Source of the DNA: Amborella trichopoda
Taxonomy: Eukaryota > Streptophyta > Magnoliopsida > Amborellales > Amborellaceae
Length of the DNA: 64,000 nt
Direction: 5' to 3'
Assembly (NCBI RefSeq): GCF_000471905.2
Contig: NW_006498122.1
Span: forward strand, 2,682,684-2,746,683
Below are positions 44,478 to 55,310 of the stretch, in pieces; position 1 is the stretch's first letter; every line of letters begins with the position of its first letter. Below the pieces are notes generated by a model. It was given only the letters and a program-made list of their open reading frames with translations. It had not been told where the DNA came from and ran no database searches. The position numbers and the translations under genes are program-made.

Positions 44478-46645
44478 CTCTTGGGACAACCATTTGCAAG
44501 CGAAAACCCCTCAGTGGCCTGGGGATTTGCAATCTTTAAAGGAATAATTTGGCTCGCCTAGGTAAGCGGTGGTGGCATCTAGCCACCCAAGAATGCCACC
44601 TGTGGCAAGAAGTCCTCCGCTGCAAATATCGCGTCGACCCCTCTAGTTAGCTGCCCCCTTGCAAATGTCAACAGTTCATCCTTAGGAGCTTGGAGATCCC
44701 TGCTTCGTGCGTATATTCTTTTCAAAGGCAACATTCGTTACCAGCCAAGGGCAGGTAATAGAGTGAAATTCTTGTCTGATCTTTGTTAGGTCACACTCCA
44801 ATCATAGATAGTTTCCTAATCTCTTCATCTTGGCAAGGAATGCTTATGTGGCTGATCTTTTTGATTTGTTGGGTCCTTAAAGAGTCTGGAATCCCAATTT
44901 TTGGTCCCTCATAGACCCACGAGCTGGATGACTTCCTCAAGCTCTCCTCCATCATCCATTCCGTCTACTTCCCCTCCCATGGTAAGGACCAATTAATTTG
45001 GTCCCTAGCAGCATCGGGTAGCTTCTCTGTCTCCTCCTTTTACCACAAACTCCAATTGCCCCCGACCCTTCCCGCTTCACCTCCTTCTTTAGCTGCTAAG
45101 GCTTGGCTCTCTTTCATTCCCCAAAAAATCCAAGAAGTAGGGAGTCAACTACGCCTCAATGGAAAGGCAAGGTGAAGGACGACCTCTCTACGAACGCCGT
45201 TGCAGGACTGAAGAAGGTCTTCTTCCCTTCTTCGAAAATCAGTCCTCCCTGTGAAGAACCTTTGACATGCCAACAGCAAGGCATGGATGCTATGGCTCAA
45301 AATAGCCCAGCTATGGAGGCTTTCGTTGGCTTTATAAGGGCTTTTCTTTCTCCAGCACAGAATGCACCTGAGAGGCAGCAAGGAACCCTCCATGAGCAAG
45401 ACGCTAAACGCGGAGGATATAGGGCCAAATAGCCCCCAAGTGGAGTCTATACATTCTCACGTTGATCCCAGAAGGATTAGATGGCTGATTGAGTTTTCGG
45501 ATCAAGAAAGATCTGAGATGCAGAACGAATGGCAAAGCCTGCGAAGTCAAGATGTTTAACTAGTCCTATTTGAAAGAGCTCTAACCGTGGACCAACCTCA
45601 AAGAAGGGGATTGCATATCCCCAACCAATGCGTGTGCACGGTGGAAGAAGAGACCAATGCCCAGCCCTTCATCCATTGCATCTTAGCTAGGGAACTGTGG
45701 GGGAATCTACTCCCAACTCCTCAATTGGTCTTGGGAGACGCCAAGGTCAGTCCCACACATACACAGTTGTATCCAACCCCTACCTTGGCCCAGATCGGGC
45801 ATCTTACTCTGGAAGGCCTCTGTGGCAGCCACACTGTGGGTGATATGGACAGAAAGAAACCACAAGATGTTCTGAAGGTAAAGGGCCTCCCCAGAGGTCT
45901 TGAAAGACCGCATCCAAATGATGGTTATCTTCTGGGTCAAGAACCACAGTTGCTTCAAGGACTTCTCCCACATGGACTTCTACCAGAATTGGCATGCCTT
46001 ACTTTTCCCAAGGCCCTCCAGTGTTCCTTGAGCCTCTAGAGACCCCCTAAACCAGGCCAATCAAAACTAAACTTCGACGGTTGCTCTCTTGGCAGCCCTG
46101 GTCTAGCAGGTATAGGGGGCATTGTCAGGAATAATGAAGGCCACACTCTTTTCTCCTCCAAATTCATCGGCCATGCTGACTGCCACAAGCCGGAAGCGCT
46201 CGCCCTCGTCAAAGGTCTCAAGAACTTCAATCCCCTATGTAGTTTGGTTTTGATAGTTGAGGAGGCCTTAAAAAATGTTATCTCCTAGGCTTTGGGTTCT
46301 GCTACCTGCCCTTGGCGACTAGCACACATTTTGATGAAATTTTTTATATTTGCAAGCCTATGCTCATCTCATGGACACATATTTGGCGCGAGCTCAATTT
46401 CAAGGCCGACGCACTCGGTAAGGAAGGAGCTATTCAGGTGAACACATTTGGAACCTTTTGACATCTTTTTTGAGCTTTTGGTTCCTCCTTTCCTTTTTCC
46501 TTTTTTTTATCTTGATATAATGGATGTATAGCTTTTTGACTCAGGCCACCCTCTTGGTGGTTTTTTTTATAAAGGGTGGCCTATTTTTTGCAACTTGTAC
46601 ATTTTCTATACTAGACACAAACGCTAACAGCTTCAAAAAAAGGGG

Positions 46646-47025
46646 TCTAGCACCCCTAATCTTGTTTAGAGAATTCAGCAGGGCCCCAATAGGATTAGAG
46701 TTCGTCATCCGTCAAGTAATCGGGTGTGAGGTGTACTAAGTCCTAAAGGTGTGATCCTAGGCAAGTTCAAGAAAGTCTTTCCAGCTGTTTGAGTTTATTT
46801 TTCGGTCATTATTTGTTTGCTTATTTGAATTTCCAGGAACATTATTTGTACAAAATTTATCGTCAAAGGTTCTTTTTCAATCCTGGAATGAGTTTATTCT
46901 ATTGGGAGTAAATGGACAGGTCCAATGTTGTATTTAGGACCTTTATTTCTTGTTTACAGCAATTTTATGTGGCACTTGTAAGTGGAATTCTGATACATTA
47001 ATAGAAGAAAAGGAGAAACTTTTAA
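46646..47025. other. Unassigned stretch between LINEs
   Basis: No coding similarity or repeat recognised. Confidence 0.4.
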
Positions 47026-47029
47026 TTTT

Positions 47030-48950
47030 ACTCCCTTGAATTCTACTACATAACCACTTGTTTCACTCACTGTAGACCAGCTACAAAAAGGGGGCTTGCT
47101 AATCCCCAACAGATGCGACACGTGTAAATCAGTAAAAAAACCAATAGACACCTCTTCCTTCATTGGGATATGGGTGACTCCCTAATCTGTCCCCTACCTC
47201 TCCCCTCCTTGGTTGAGGTCCGGTATCTTCCTTGGTAAGTAGTGGCGGCGCTTCACAACATAAGAGAACCACCTGTAGCAAAAGGTCATCTGTCACAAAT
47301 ATCACTGTGAGGAATCAGCCTGGCTGTCTAGGGAGACTGTCAATGGTCAGTCCTCAGGGGCATGGCGTAGTCTGCTGACCAGATACCAGCTCTTCAGAGG
47401 AAACATTCGGTTCAGGGCAAGGGAAGGCAATAGAGTTAGATCCTGGACCAAGCTTTGGATAGGGAACTCCATCCTACAAAATTGGTTCCGTAACTTGTTC
47501 CTTTTGGCACTGGACCAATGGGCTACCTTGGCTGATCAGTTCGAAGACTTGGGCTGGCAATGCAAGGATTTGGACTCAAAATTTTAGATGGCCCCTCTGT
47601 TTTTTATTCCATAAGAAAAGAAAAAAGAAGAAAAACAAAATTAGAAAACCCCTTTCATATTGCGAACTATCGGACTTCGCGGTCCATTCCTCCCTCTTGC
47701 AAACTACCTTTCTTCATGCTACTGAAGACAACAAGTTGATTTGGACGCCAGCCACGAGTAAATTATGGTGTCGTCCTTTTACCAGAAGCTGTGACAGCCA
47801 CCAACCTTCCCCTCTCTCGCTTCCATCGCTAGCAGAGCCTGGTTCAATTCTATTCCTCCTAAGATCCAAGTCTTCAGCTGGATAGCCATATCCGAGATGT
47901 CCCTCACTATAGACCAGCTACAAAAATGGGGCTTGATAATTCCCAACAGATGCGCCATGTGTAAATCAGTAGAAGAAGCCAATGGGCACCGCTTCCTCCA
48001 TTGTGACATGGCATAGGCCTTGGTGAGGTAGTTGTTGCAGCTCTTCACATGGATGTGGTGAGTTCCATATCTGTCCCCCACCTCTCCCTTGCCCTCAAAT
48101 CCCCTCCTACATTGAGGTTGGCTATCTTCCTTGGAAAGCAGCACTTGTGACCCACTCTATCGGTGATTTGAACTGAAAAGAATAATAGGATTTTCAGGAC
48201 CTACCACTTGCAACTTAAAAGACCGGATCAAAGCGTTGGTTATTTTTTGGGCAGCGAACAACAAACTCTTCTTTCTTCATAAAAAAAGAGACCAACAAAC
48301 TCATTTAGGTGCCACACCTACACAGATTTCTGCCAAGATTGGGAGGCAAGGCCCATTGCAGGTTCCCCGAGCGTCACCTTGGAGACCATTGGAGCAAGGC
48401 CAAGTTAAACTTTACTTTGATGGTTGCTCCCTCAGCAACCCCAGCCCAACTGGTATGGGGGGATCTTCAGAGACAAAGATGGAACTACCCTCTCTTCCTT
48501 CTCGAAATCCTTCGGTCATGCGGAGTGGAGGCTCTCGCCCTCCTTGAGGGCATCAAATGTTCCAATCCAGATTGGAGCCCTGTTTTGGTCATAAAAGGTG
48601 ATTCCAAGAATGTCAAATCTCATGGGCTTCAAGAGCTTCATCATAATTATGGAGACTTGATCACATTTTTTACGGGATTTTCAATCTTTGCTGGCCCATG
48701 CGCATCTTCTGGCAACTAAAGTGGTGTGAGACAAATTCCAAAGCTGATAGCCTCGCGGATAATGGAGCAATTACAGGAACCATGCCCTAGACCTTTTTGG
48801 TAGCTTTTTCCCCTAAGGATTTCCATTCTATTTTGGTTTTTATGTTGGCTGCACCCCATTTTGTTGGATGTTTATTTTTATTTTTTTTGACAGCTCGTTG
48901 AGGTTTGTACAAAGAACCGAGATTGTGGCTACCACACTTCAAAAAAAAAA
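47030..48950 (+). mobile_element. L1-type LINE B, mosaic of two 3' pieces
   Basis: Domain order is abnormal: zf-RVT (DQLQKGGLLIPNRCDTCK at 47065), then the ORF2 linker that should precede it (YQLFRGNIRFRAREGNRVRS at 47390), then zf-RVT again (DQLQKWGLIIPNRCAMCK at 47910) and RNase H (KLYFDGCSLSNPSPTGMGG at 48405). The two zf-RVT parts are similar over about 240 bp, offset about 870 bp. The 3' end carries an A run at 48942. Confidence 0.8.
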
Positions 48951-49052
48951 AGGACCTGCTCTGTGGGTGATTGTGGTTTGTACAAAGAACCGAGATTGTG
49001 GCTACCACATCTTCAAACAAAAAAAAAGACCTGCTCTGTGGCTGATTCTGTG
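48903..49052 (+). repeat. Tandem duplication of the LINE B 3' terminus (about 75 bp)
   Basis: TTTGTACAAAGAACCGAGAT, TGTGGCTACCACA, an A run and GACCTGCTCTGTGG occur twice in tandem. Confidence 0.9.
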
Positions 49053-49059
49053 AGTAATT

Positions 49060-49690
49060 GGCAGGCCATCCTGTCTTCTAAAACAGACTCAACAACAAGA
49101 TCTAGCCTTCAGAGACCACCCGACCATGGGTCCATCAAACTCGACATAGATGGGTGCTGCCTTGGCAACCCTGCCCAGTTGGTTTGGAGGCATTTTTAGG
49201 GATGATCAAGGTCATTCTTTGCTGCCATTCCAACGGCACATAGGTATTGTTGACTCAACAATGGCTGATATTATACCCAAAGGGCAAAAGCAGTTCGATC
49301 CAATCTGGGGAAATAACCTTCAGGTGGCACGGGACTAAAAAAGCGATGTTATGGGCTTTATAGTCTGCTCAGTGTCTGTGGCGTCTCAAACCTTTGTTTG
49401 GTAACATTTTTTATCATGGCAGGTCTCTCTCTGAGTCACCTTCAAGGACATCTGGCTTGAGACCAATGCTATTGTTGATTCTCTTGCAAAGTAGCCGCTG
49501 CAGGTAGCATTTTAGTGAACAGCTAGAAAACTTTATCATCGCTACTTCTGGGGCTAATCACCCTTCGTTTTTTATGTACTTTGTTTGGTTTCTGTAGCAC
49601 TGAGCTTGCGGGTTACTTGATTTTGTTCAATGTACAATTTCAGCATATGCAATACGAATAATCAACCTCAATAGAAAAATGAAAAAAAAG
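49060..49690 (+). mobile_element. LINE C fragment (RNase H and 3' UTR)
   Basis: Reads IKLDIDGCCLGNPAQLVW and RDDQGHSLLPFQRHIGIVDS (RNase H), then a long 3' region ending GAATAATCAACC...AAAAATGAAAAAAAA at 49688. 5'-truncated and frame-broken. Confidence 0.7.
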
Positions 49691-49691
49691 T

Positions 49692-50660
49692 GATGTGCAA
49701 GCTTCCATGGGCAAGGTCCTTCTCTCCTACCCCCGTGATGGCAGTCGTGGGGTCCCCTTCAACTACAATGTGGGCTGAAAAGTTCTGGAAGTGGACTCTT
49801 AAAACTGGTAAGAAGAGCAGCCACAAGCCTTGTCGGTATCCCCAATACTCGATGGGGCCCTTCAAGGCAACTAAGGTACCCTGTGGTCCCTACTCATGCC
49901 TCTCACTCTAGAGTATTAGAGCTCCCATCAAAATGGAGCTTCGGAGCTCCTTCAGGAGGGCACTTTCTGAGTCATAAATGGGACCCTCTGGAATAAAAAT
50001 AGAGGTCACCACCTTTCACTTTTAATTACCAGTTCCATGGCCGTATATCCAAAGAACTCCTCTCAGACAACTATGCAAACAATGATGGAGTCTATTACCT
50101 TTTCGCCTGCATTCTTAGATCTTGAGTATTTACGTTTTGAAGACACTTGTTTCTCTCAACTCAAATCAGATGCCCCAGGAATGGCTAAGGGGCAAAGTAG
50201 CCTAAGAGCCAATAATGCCAACTATCAAGAGCCTCTGTAACAGCTTTGAGGTGTGACCCAAGAACATTGAATAGGTGAAGAAAGTAGGCCCAAATGGAGG
50301 AGGCAAAAGAATACTGAATAAAGGAGATGGTTGAAGGTCTCTGCAGTGTTGTGGCACATGAGACAGATATTAGGACCTGCATCGCTCTCTGTTGCAGGTG
50401 GTCACGGCCTTGCCTTTTCTCACTAAACGTACAAATCGTGCGACAGGCTGACTCTCAGTGAATTGTGGCAAGGGGTTTGTCAGCAACCATCTGAACAAGA
50501 GGACTCACTGGGGGGAAGGAGGTTTGCGTCCTAGATTCTAGATCATAGAGAGGTAGTCAGACTGCCGAGTGGGAGGAATTTGGCAAAAGGCTTCACTGAG
50601 AATCTATTGCTAGTGTCGTAGCACATAACAAGTCTGTCAGCCCAACCTGGGTATATAGGT
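49692..50660 (-). mobile_element. LINE E fragment, opposite orientation
   Basis: On the minus strand: connector (NRFSVKPFAKFLPLGSL near 50590), zf-RVT (NICLMCHNTAETFNH near 50360) and RNase H part (IVVEGDPTTAI near 49755). No poly(A) on its 3' side, so the 3' end is lost where it meets LINE C. Confidence 0.65.
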
Positions 50661-50859
50661 CGACTTGGGCAAACGTGGTAACTGAGTTCGTAAGTTTCAT
50701 CATCTATTAGGTCTCTATGCAAATCAGAGCACCAGCTAACCTGGTGCCCTTCTTTTGCATAAGATTTAAAGGCTTAGGCTTCTTGATTGCTGGATGCATT
50801 TGCTAGTCTTTGAAAGCGATCTTGAAGCACCATGTCCCTAAGTCATACATCTGACCAGT

Positions 50860-50990
50860 AAATTGTTGTGGCTCCACATTCTCTTATTCTTGTATCCAAT
50901 GTTTCAAAAAATGGTTGTATTTTGGCCCTTTGGTTCCCTTTTGTATTTCTCTTATCCATCTATACAATGTCAACAGTATAAAAAAAAATG
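50860..50990 (+). mobile_element. LINE 3' terminus fragment
   Basis: Ends TATACAATGTCAACAGTATA followed by nine A residues; resembles the 3' UTRs of neighbouring LINEs. Confidence 0.4.
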
Positions 50991-51099
50991 TTTAAATGGT
51001 GACTTTGGCTCGGACTTGCCTGACTCATGTGGTCCCAGATGGCAAACTCTAAAATAGGTGCAACTCTGTAGTCTTTGGTTTTTTTCACATATTTTTCTT

Positions 51100-52565
51100 A
51101 TGAGATTCAGCCAAGTCAGGCAGTGCACTCGTTGAAGTCGGCCTCTAACTACTCCCCACCCTTTACCGGTTGGCTAGAAACCAGTTATCCACCATTGCTA
51201 AGAATTTTGAACCCTGCCCCCGGGGATGGGTTTGGACCCCTACCTTCAGAAGGCCCCTTAATGATTCCGAGTTACTAGGTTTTATTGATTTGCAGACCCT
51301 GCTCCACAACTTTTTCCTCCCTTCTTCGGGTTTCGATAAGGTGGTCTAGACCCTTTCCCCTTCAGGAGTGTTTTCAGTTGCCTCTTTTTACGAGGCTCTC
51401 CTCTCCCCTCCCCCCCCCTCTCCTGCCCACGTTGCTCTAAGGCCTGGATTCTCTGGCTCCCCCTAAAATCACCTTCTTTATTTGGGTGACCACCCATGAG
51501 AGGGACTTAACCATGGACCATCTTCAAAGAAGGGGCCTACAACTACCCAACAGGTTCACCATGTGTAAGAAATAAGCTGAAACCAACGCTCATCTCTTTC
51601 TACATTGTGACGGAGCGTCTTTCCTCTGGAGCTCTATTGTCCAACTTTTTGGCTGGGTTTGGGTCACCCCTCAGACTGTTCCACAACTCTTCTCTTCTTA
51701 CCTTTCTCCCCCGTGGGCTAGATCAGGTATTATTCTTTGGAAAACTTCTGTGGCAGCCTTACTCTGGACTCTGTGATTGGAAAGGAACCAGAGAATCTTT
51801 AGGGGCGAATTTTCTAAATCCTGTCATGCTGATGGAAAAGGTGAGATCTTTGGTCATCTTTTGGGCAGCCAACTCTAAACCTTTTAAGTGTTTCTCAGTA
51901 GTGGACTTCCATCAAAATTGGAAGGCTATGCTTCAGTTAAGGCCTACCCGAGTTCCTAGATCAGCCTCATGGTTACCTCCCTCTCCGGGGTGCATTAAGC
52001 TTAATTTCAATGGTTGCTCCCTGGGCAATCCTGGACCCTCTGGTGTAGGTGGCATCTATCGCAACCATGCCGGTTGCACCCTCCTCTCCTTTGAGCAGTC
52101 CATCGGTAGCTCAGACTCCACCGAGGCAGAGGCAATGGCCCTCCTTCATGGCCTTCGACACTTCAACAGGGCCTAAGGAGACTCTCTGGTGATCGAAGGA
52201 GATTCTGCCAATGTTATAGCTTGGGCTTCTATCCTAGCCCATGGAGGCTAGAGTCCGTGTTTGACGAAATCCAACATAGGTGCTCCCTCTTGCAAATCGC
52301 TTGGAGGCATACATGGAGAGAGGCTAACTCCATCGCTGACTCTCTAGCCAAATCTGGAGCTCTGGGCTCAAAATCTGTGGACCGTCCACCGTAGATCACC
52401 TACTTTGGTTTTGATCCTAATATAGCTTTGTACTTCTGTTGCCTGTTATGGGCTTTATTTCTGTTGCCCTGTAAAGGGTATTACTGTCCTTCACCATTCC
52501 TTGTGGGAGGGCAACCTTTGTATTCTCTTTTTTCCTCAATACAAGTAAATATTCTCACAAAAAAT
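51100..52565 (+). mobile_element. L1-type LINE D, 5'-truncated
   Basis: Linker and zf-RVT (GVFSVASFYEALLS at 51370; ITFFIWVTTHERDLTMDHLQ at 51470; FTMCKK near 51555), then RNase H (CIKLNFNGCSLGNPGPSGVG at 51985, with TEAEAMALLHGL and later EANSIADSLAKSG near 52330). Ends in CTCAATACAAGTAAATATTC then A-rich at 52565. Confidence 0.85.
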
Positions 52566-52802
52566 AAAGTCGGTCTCTGACTCACTCTCGGGATCCTGGC
52601 GAGTCTGAACTTTTAAACACTGCTTGTACCACACCAAAAAGAACATCTGACACCATTAATGGCGTACCTCAAGTCCAAGGTCTAGTGTCGCCATGTTAAC
52701 TTGGATTTTGAAAATTAAATTTGTTGAATATTTATTTTAATGACATTAAGTGGTAATTTCTTCAAGCTTATATTATGTTACTGATGTTTATTAACCTTTA
52801 AG

Positions 52803-52893
52803 TAGGAATTGGGCTTGGGCTCAAGTAGTTTGCAGTTGACTTTACCGAGGCTATATTTCAAGTTTGATTCCTACAACTGACCAACTTGAAAGA
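52803..52893 (+). mobile_element. tRNA-derived SINE candidate, copy 3
   Basis: GGGCTTGGGCTCAAGTAGTT, then TTTCAAGTTTGATTCCTAC (B-box-like). Same head as at 17158-17235. Confidence 0.45.
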
Positions 52894-52899
52894 AACCCT

Positions 52900-53450
52900 T
52901 AAAAGTGCTGAAACTATATGATACTAAGCTTCTCTTATGGTGCTAAAAATTATAACATAATTAACTTTAGATGGTAATTTCTTCAAGTTACAGGTTATTA
53001 GAGTCACTGTAATCCTATATTTATTGCAAGCACATCTTTTTACGTGGAGATCTTAATCTCGTTGCCTGTGAGGAATTTGGAAGGAGAGAAACAAGAAAGA
53101 TTGATGAATGATTTTTCACTTCAATGCATGTACTCTTTAGATTAGGATTGAAATTTGTGATTGTATGCTGTGGTAGTTATGCTCTTCTCTATATTGATCG
53201 TCTCTCATGGTTGCATTTGATATTTGTAGTTCCCCCATTCTTGTTTTTGCAGATGAAACTTGTCCCGAACGTGTTGATCCCTTCTCTTCCAGCGACCTCT
53301 CTCTCTCTCTCTCTCGCACACGAGCTACTAGCGATATTTGCTTGGAGCTTTGGGGAATCCTAGGGACTGGACTAGAAAAAATCCGAGGGCTTTATTTGTG
53401 TGGACTGCTGAACATATTTAATTCTTTATTTTGAATGTAACATGTTTAGG
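52900..53450. other. Gene-free stretch
   Basis: Contains a TTTTTGCAG acceptor-like site at 53252 and a short CT run at 53299-53314, but no confirmed exon. Confidence 0.4.
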
Positions 53451-53453
53451 GAT

Positions 53454-53650
53454 TGTATGACCATATATCTTTGCTACAAGGTCATAACTATTCTTAGTCA
53501 TTAGATGTCAAATTGGATGGCTTGGGGTATGTTACGAAGTTCAAGAAATGTTTTTTTGAACTTTTAGTCTTACACACCCGATTTGAAATTTGAAGGACAA
53601 ATAGTGATTATGACCTCTTTGTACAAAAAGTAAATGGTCTATTTATATAT
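53454..53650 (+). mobile_element. MITE family 6, copy 2
   Basis: TGTATGACCATATA at the left, TAAATGGTCTATTTATA at the right; core GATGTCAAATTGGATGGCTT as in 27125-27345. Confidence 0.65.
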
Positions 53651-54126
53651 TTTTTCATATGTTTATCCCTTTTTTATTTTGTATACCTCCGGTGCTTGAA
53701 ATTGGTAGGGTTTTAGTAATTTACATTATCACTGTGGGGATTTGATATTGTCTTAAAACACGTCAATTCTGCACCGTCCAATTAAAAAGTCAATGTCTAA
53801 CATTGCAATTCTACAAGGTTATCTCTAAGAACCTATATCATTCATTTGGTTTTGGTTTGAGATATAAGCCAATTTTTCTTTTTTTTTTAGTTGTTCGTGT
53901 GATGATAAATCCATCTACATTTTGTTTGCAAATTTTGGAGTAAAAGAAATTATTTTTAATCCCATCAGATGGACTATTGGTGTTCATAATTTGGGTGCAT
54001 GACTACCGGTCTTTATTCCAATAAAAATAATACTTTTTAAAGCAAAATTTTAATTTTTTTTAGATTGTGAAGATAATTGTATACGAGATTGTCTTTACAA
54101 TCATTTTTGTCCTTTAAATTGTAAAA

Positions 54127-54500
54127 AGAAAAAGTTCATACAAAATTGCAACCTTAAAATGTAGAATTACTAATGGATAGCAAAAATCCATTGCAGAAGG
54201 TTATTTTAACGTAGAAAAACCCTGTAATTTTCGCCATTGAGATGTATGTATATAAAAAAAAAAAAAGAGATTTTGAATCTTAAAAATAATGCATCTTGCA
54301 ACACATTATCTAAACCGACTATTTTCAAGATTTTCATATGTTTATAAATCTACTCGATTTTAGCCATTTTTGGAGTTTTAAATTTTATAATTAGATATAA
54401 AAATGAATTTTCAAATAATCCTAAAAAAAATTTATATCAAAATTACATGTTATGATAAAATTTGGAAGTACACCTTAATTGGATGTTTAAATTGGATAGT
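54127..54500 (+). mobile_element. MITE family 3b copy
   Basis: Left ATTGCAACCTTAAAATG, right TGGATAGTTGTAAAAATGCC; the core has GACTATTTTCAAGATTTTCA and TTTTATAATTAGATATAAAA. Confidence 0.7.
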
Positions 54501-54519
54501 TGTAAAAATGCCATTGAAT

Positions 54520-55300
54520 AGATACTATTCCAAAAAGATATATTCTCGAACTTCGTGACAATCAGTTTTCAAAAAAATAAAAAATTCAAACACACTTTAA
54601 CATCCGTTTCACCAACTATATTCAGACAATTAAATCTAAGCCTCAAGAGGTACCTGTTTTATTCCAATTTTTGTAAAACAGCCTTATCATCTTCAGACAA
54701 TTTTAAGGAAAAATAACAACTTGGATCTCAATATCCAATAAAAGGATGGTGTAAAATTTCTTGTTGGAGAGACTCAATTTGACCTTTTGTAGAGTGTAAA
54801 TTGAATTTTTCTAATTGATCATCTAGATGAAGAGAGAGAACATAAAATTGAAAACTTTTTAAAAGAGCACTTTCACTATTTATGAGAGAGAGATGAACAC
54901 AACATTCAAGCTAAGAAACATTTTATCAGAGATGAACACAATATTCAAGCAAAAAAACGTTTTATCAGACTTCACTATAAAAGTGAAGCTACAGTCACTG
55001 GTCAAACAAACATTTTATCAGACTATAAAAATGAAGGTTAAGTTATACTGGTTATTCTACAACTCATGTATAGATCCTCATAACGCAAAACATATATACC
55101 TTAAAATAGAGGGTCTATAAACAGTGATAAAGGACCCTAAACCCTCTAAAATTCTCCTCCAAAAAAAATAAAATCCAAAAATCCAACTTCCGCATAATTA
55201 CATTCCTCCCGCAAATTATCAACTCAAATTTTCTCCTATTTTATAATTATATAATTTATATTATAACACATTCAACACAAATAAACTCAAGATTCAAGTT
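54520..55300. other. Gene-free 3' flank of the ABC transporter gene
   Basis: AT-rich. A short tandem duplication near 54890-55030 repeats GATGAACACAA.ATTCAAGC and ACATTTTATCAGAC. Confidence 0.5.
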
Positions 55301-55310
55301 TGATCCCTAA

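Larger units (their letters stand above)
40925..46645 (+). mobile_element. L1-type LINE A (broken, with duplication and nested insert)
   Basis: Order of ORF2 remains: endonuclease pieces (YTWSNNSTPSLSKLDRYL near 41450), linker (WLKDWDLDTIFFHKIANCRR at 41960), RT (LKDLRPISLIDSFYNILSKV at 42420; LIIKLDWEKAYDHVDW at 42610; RGLRQGAP at 42775; QYANDTHLF at 42920), second RT copy, zf-RVT (GLHIPNQCVCTVEEE at 45605) and RNase H (KLNFDGCSLGSPG at 46070). The 3' end is near TACATTTTCTATACTAG and an A run at 46634. In both RT copies the catalytic box reads YAND instead of YADD. Frame changes abound; not active. Confidence 0.85.

Noticed and set aside
53124-53434. Possible exon after TTTTTGCAG at 53252
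   Set aside because: Acceptor-like site only; no partner exon, no domain, and the frame crosses a CT run.
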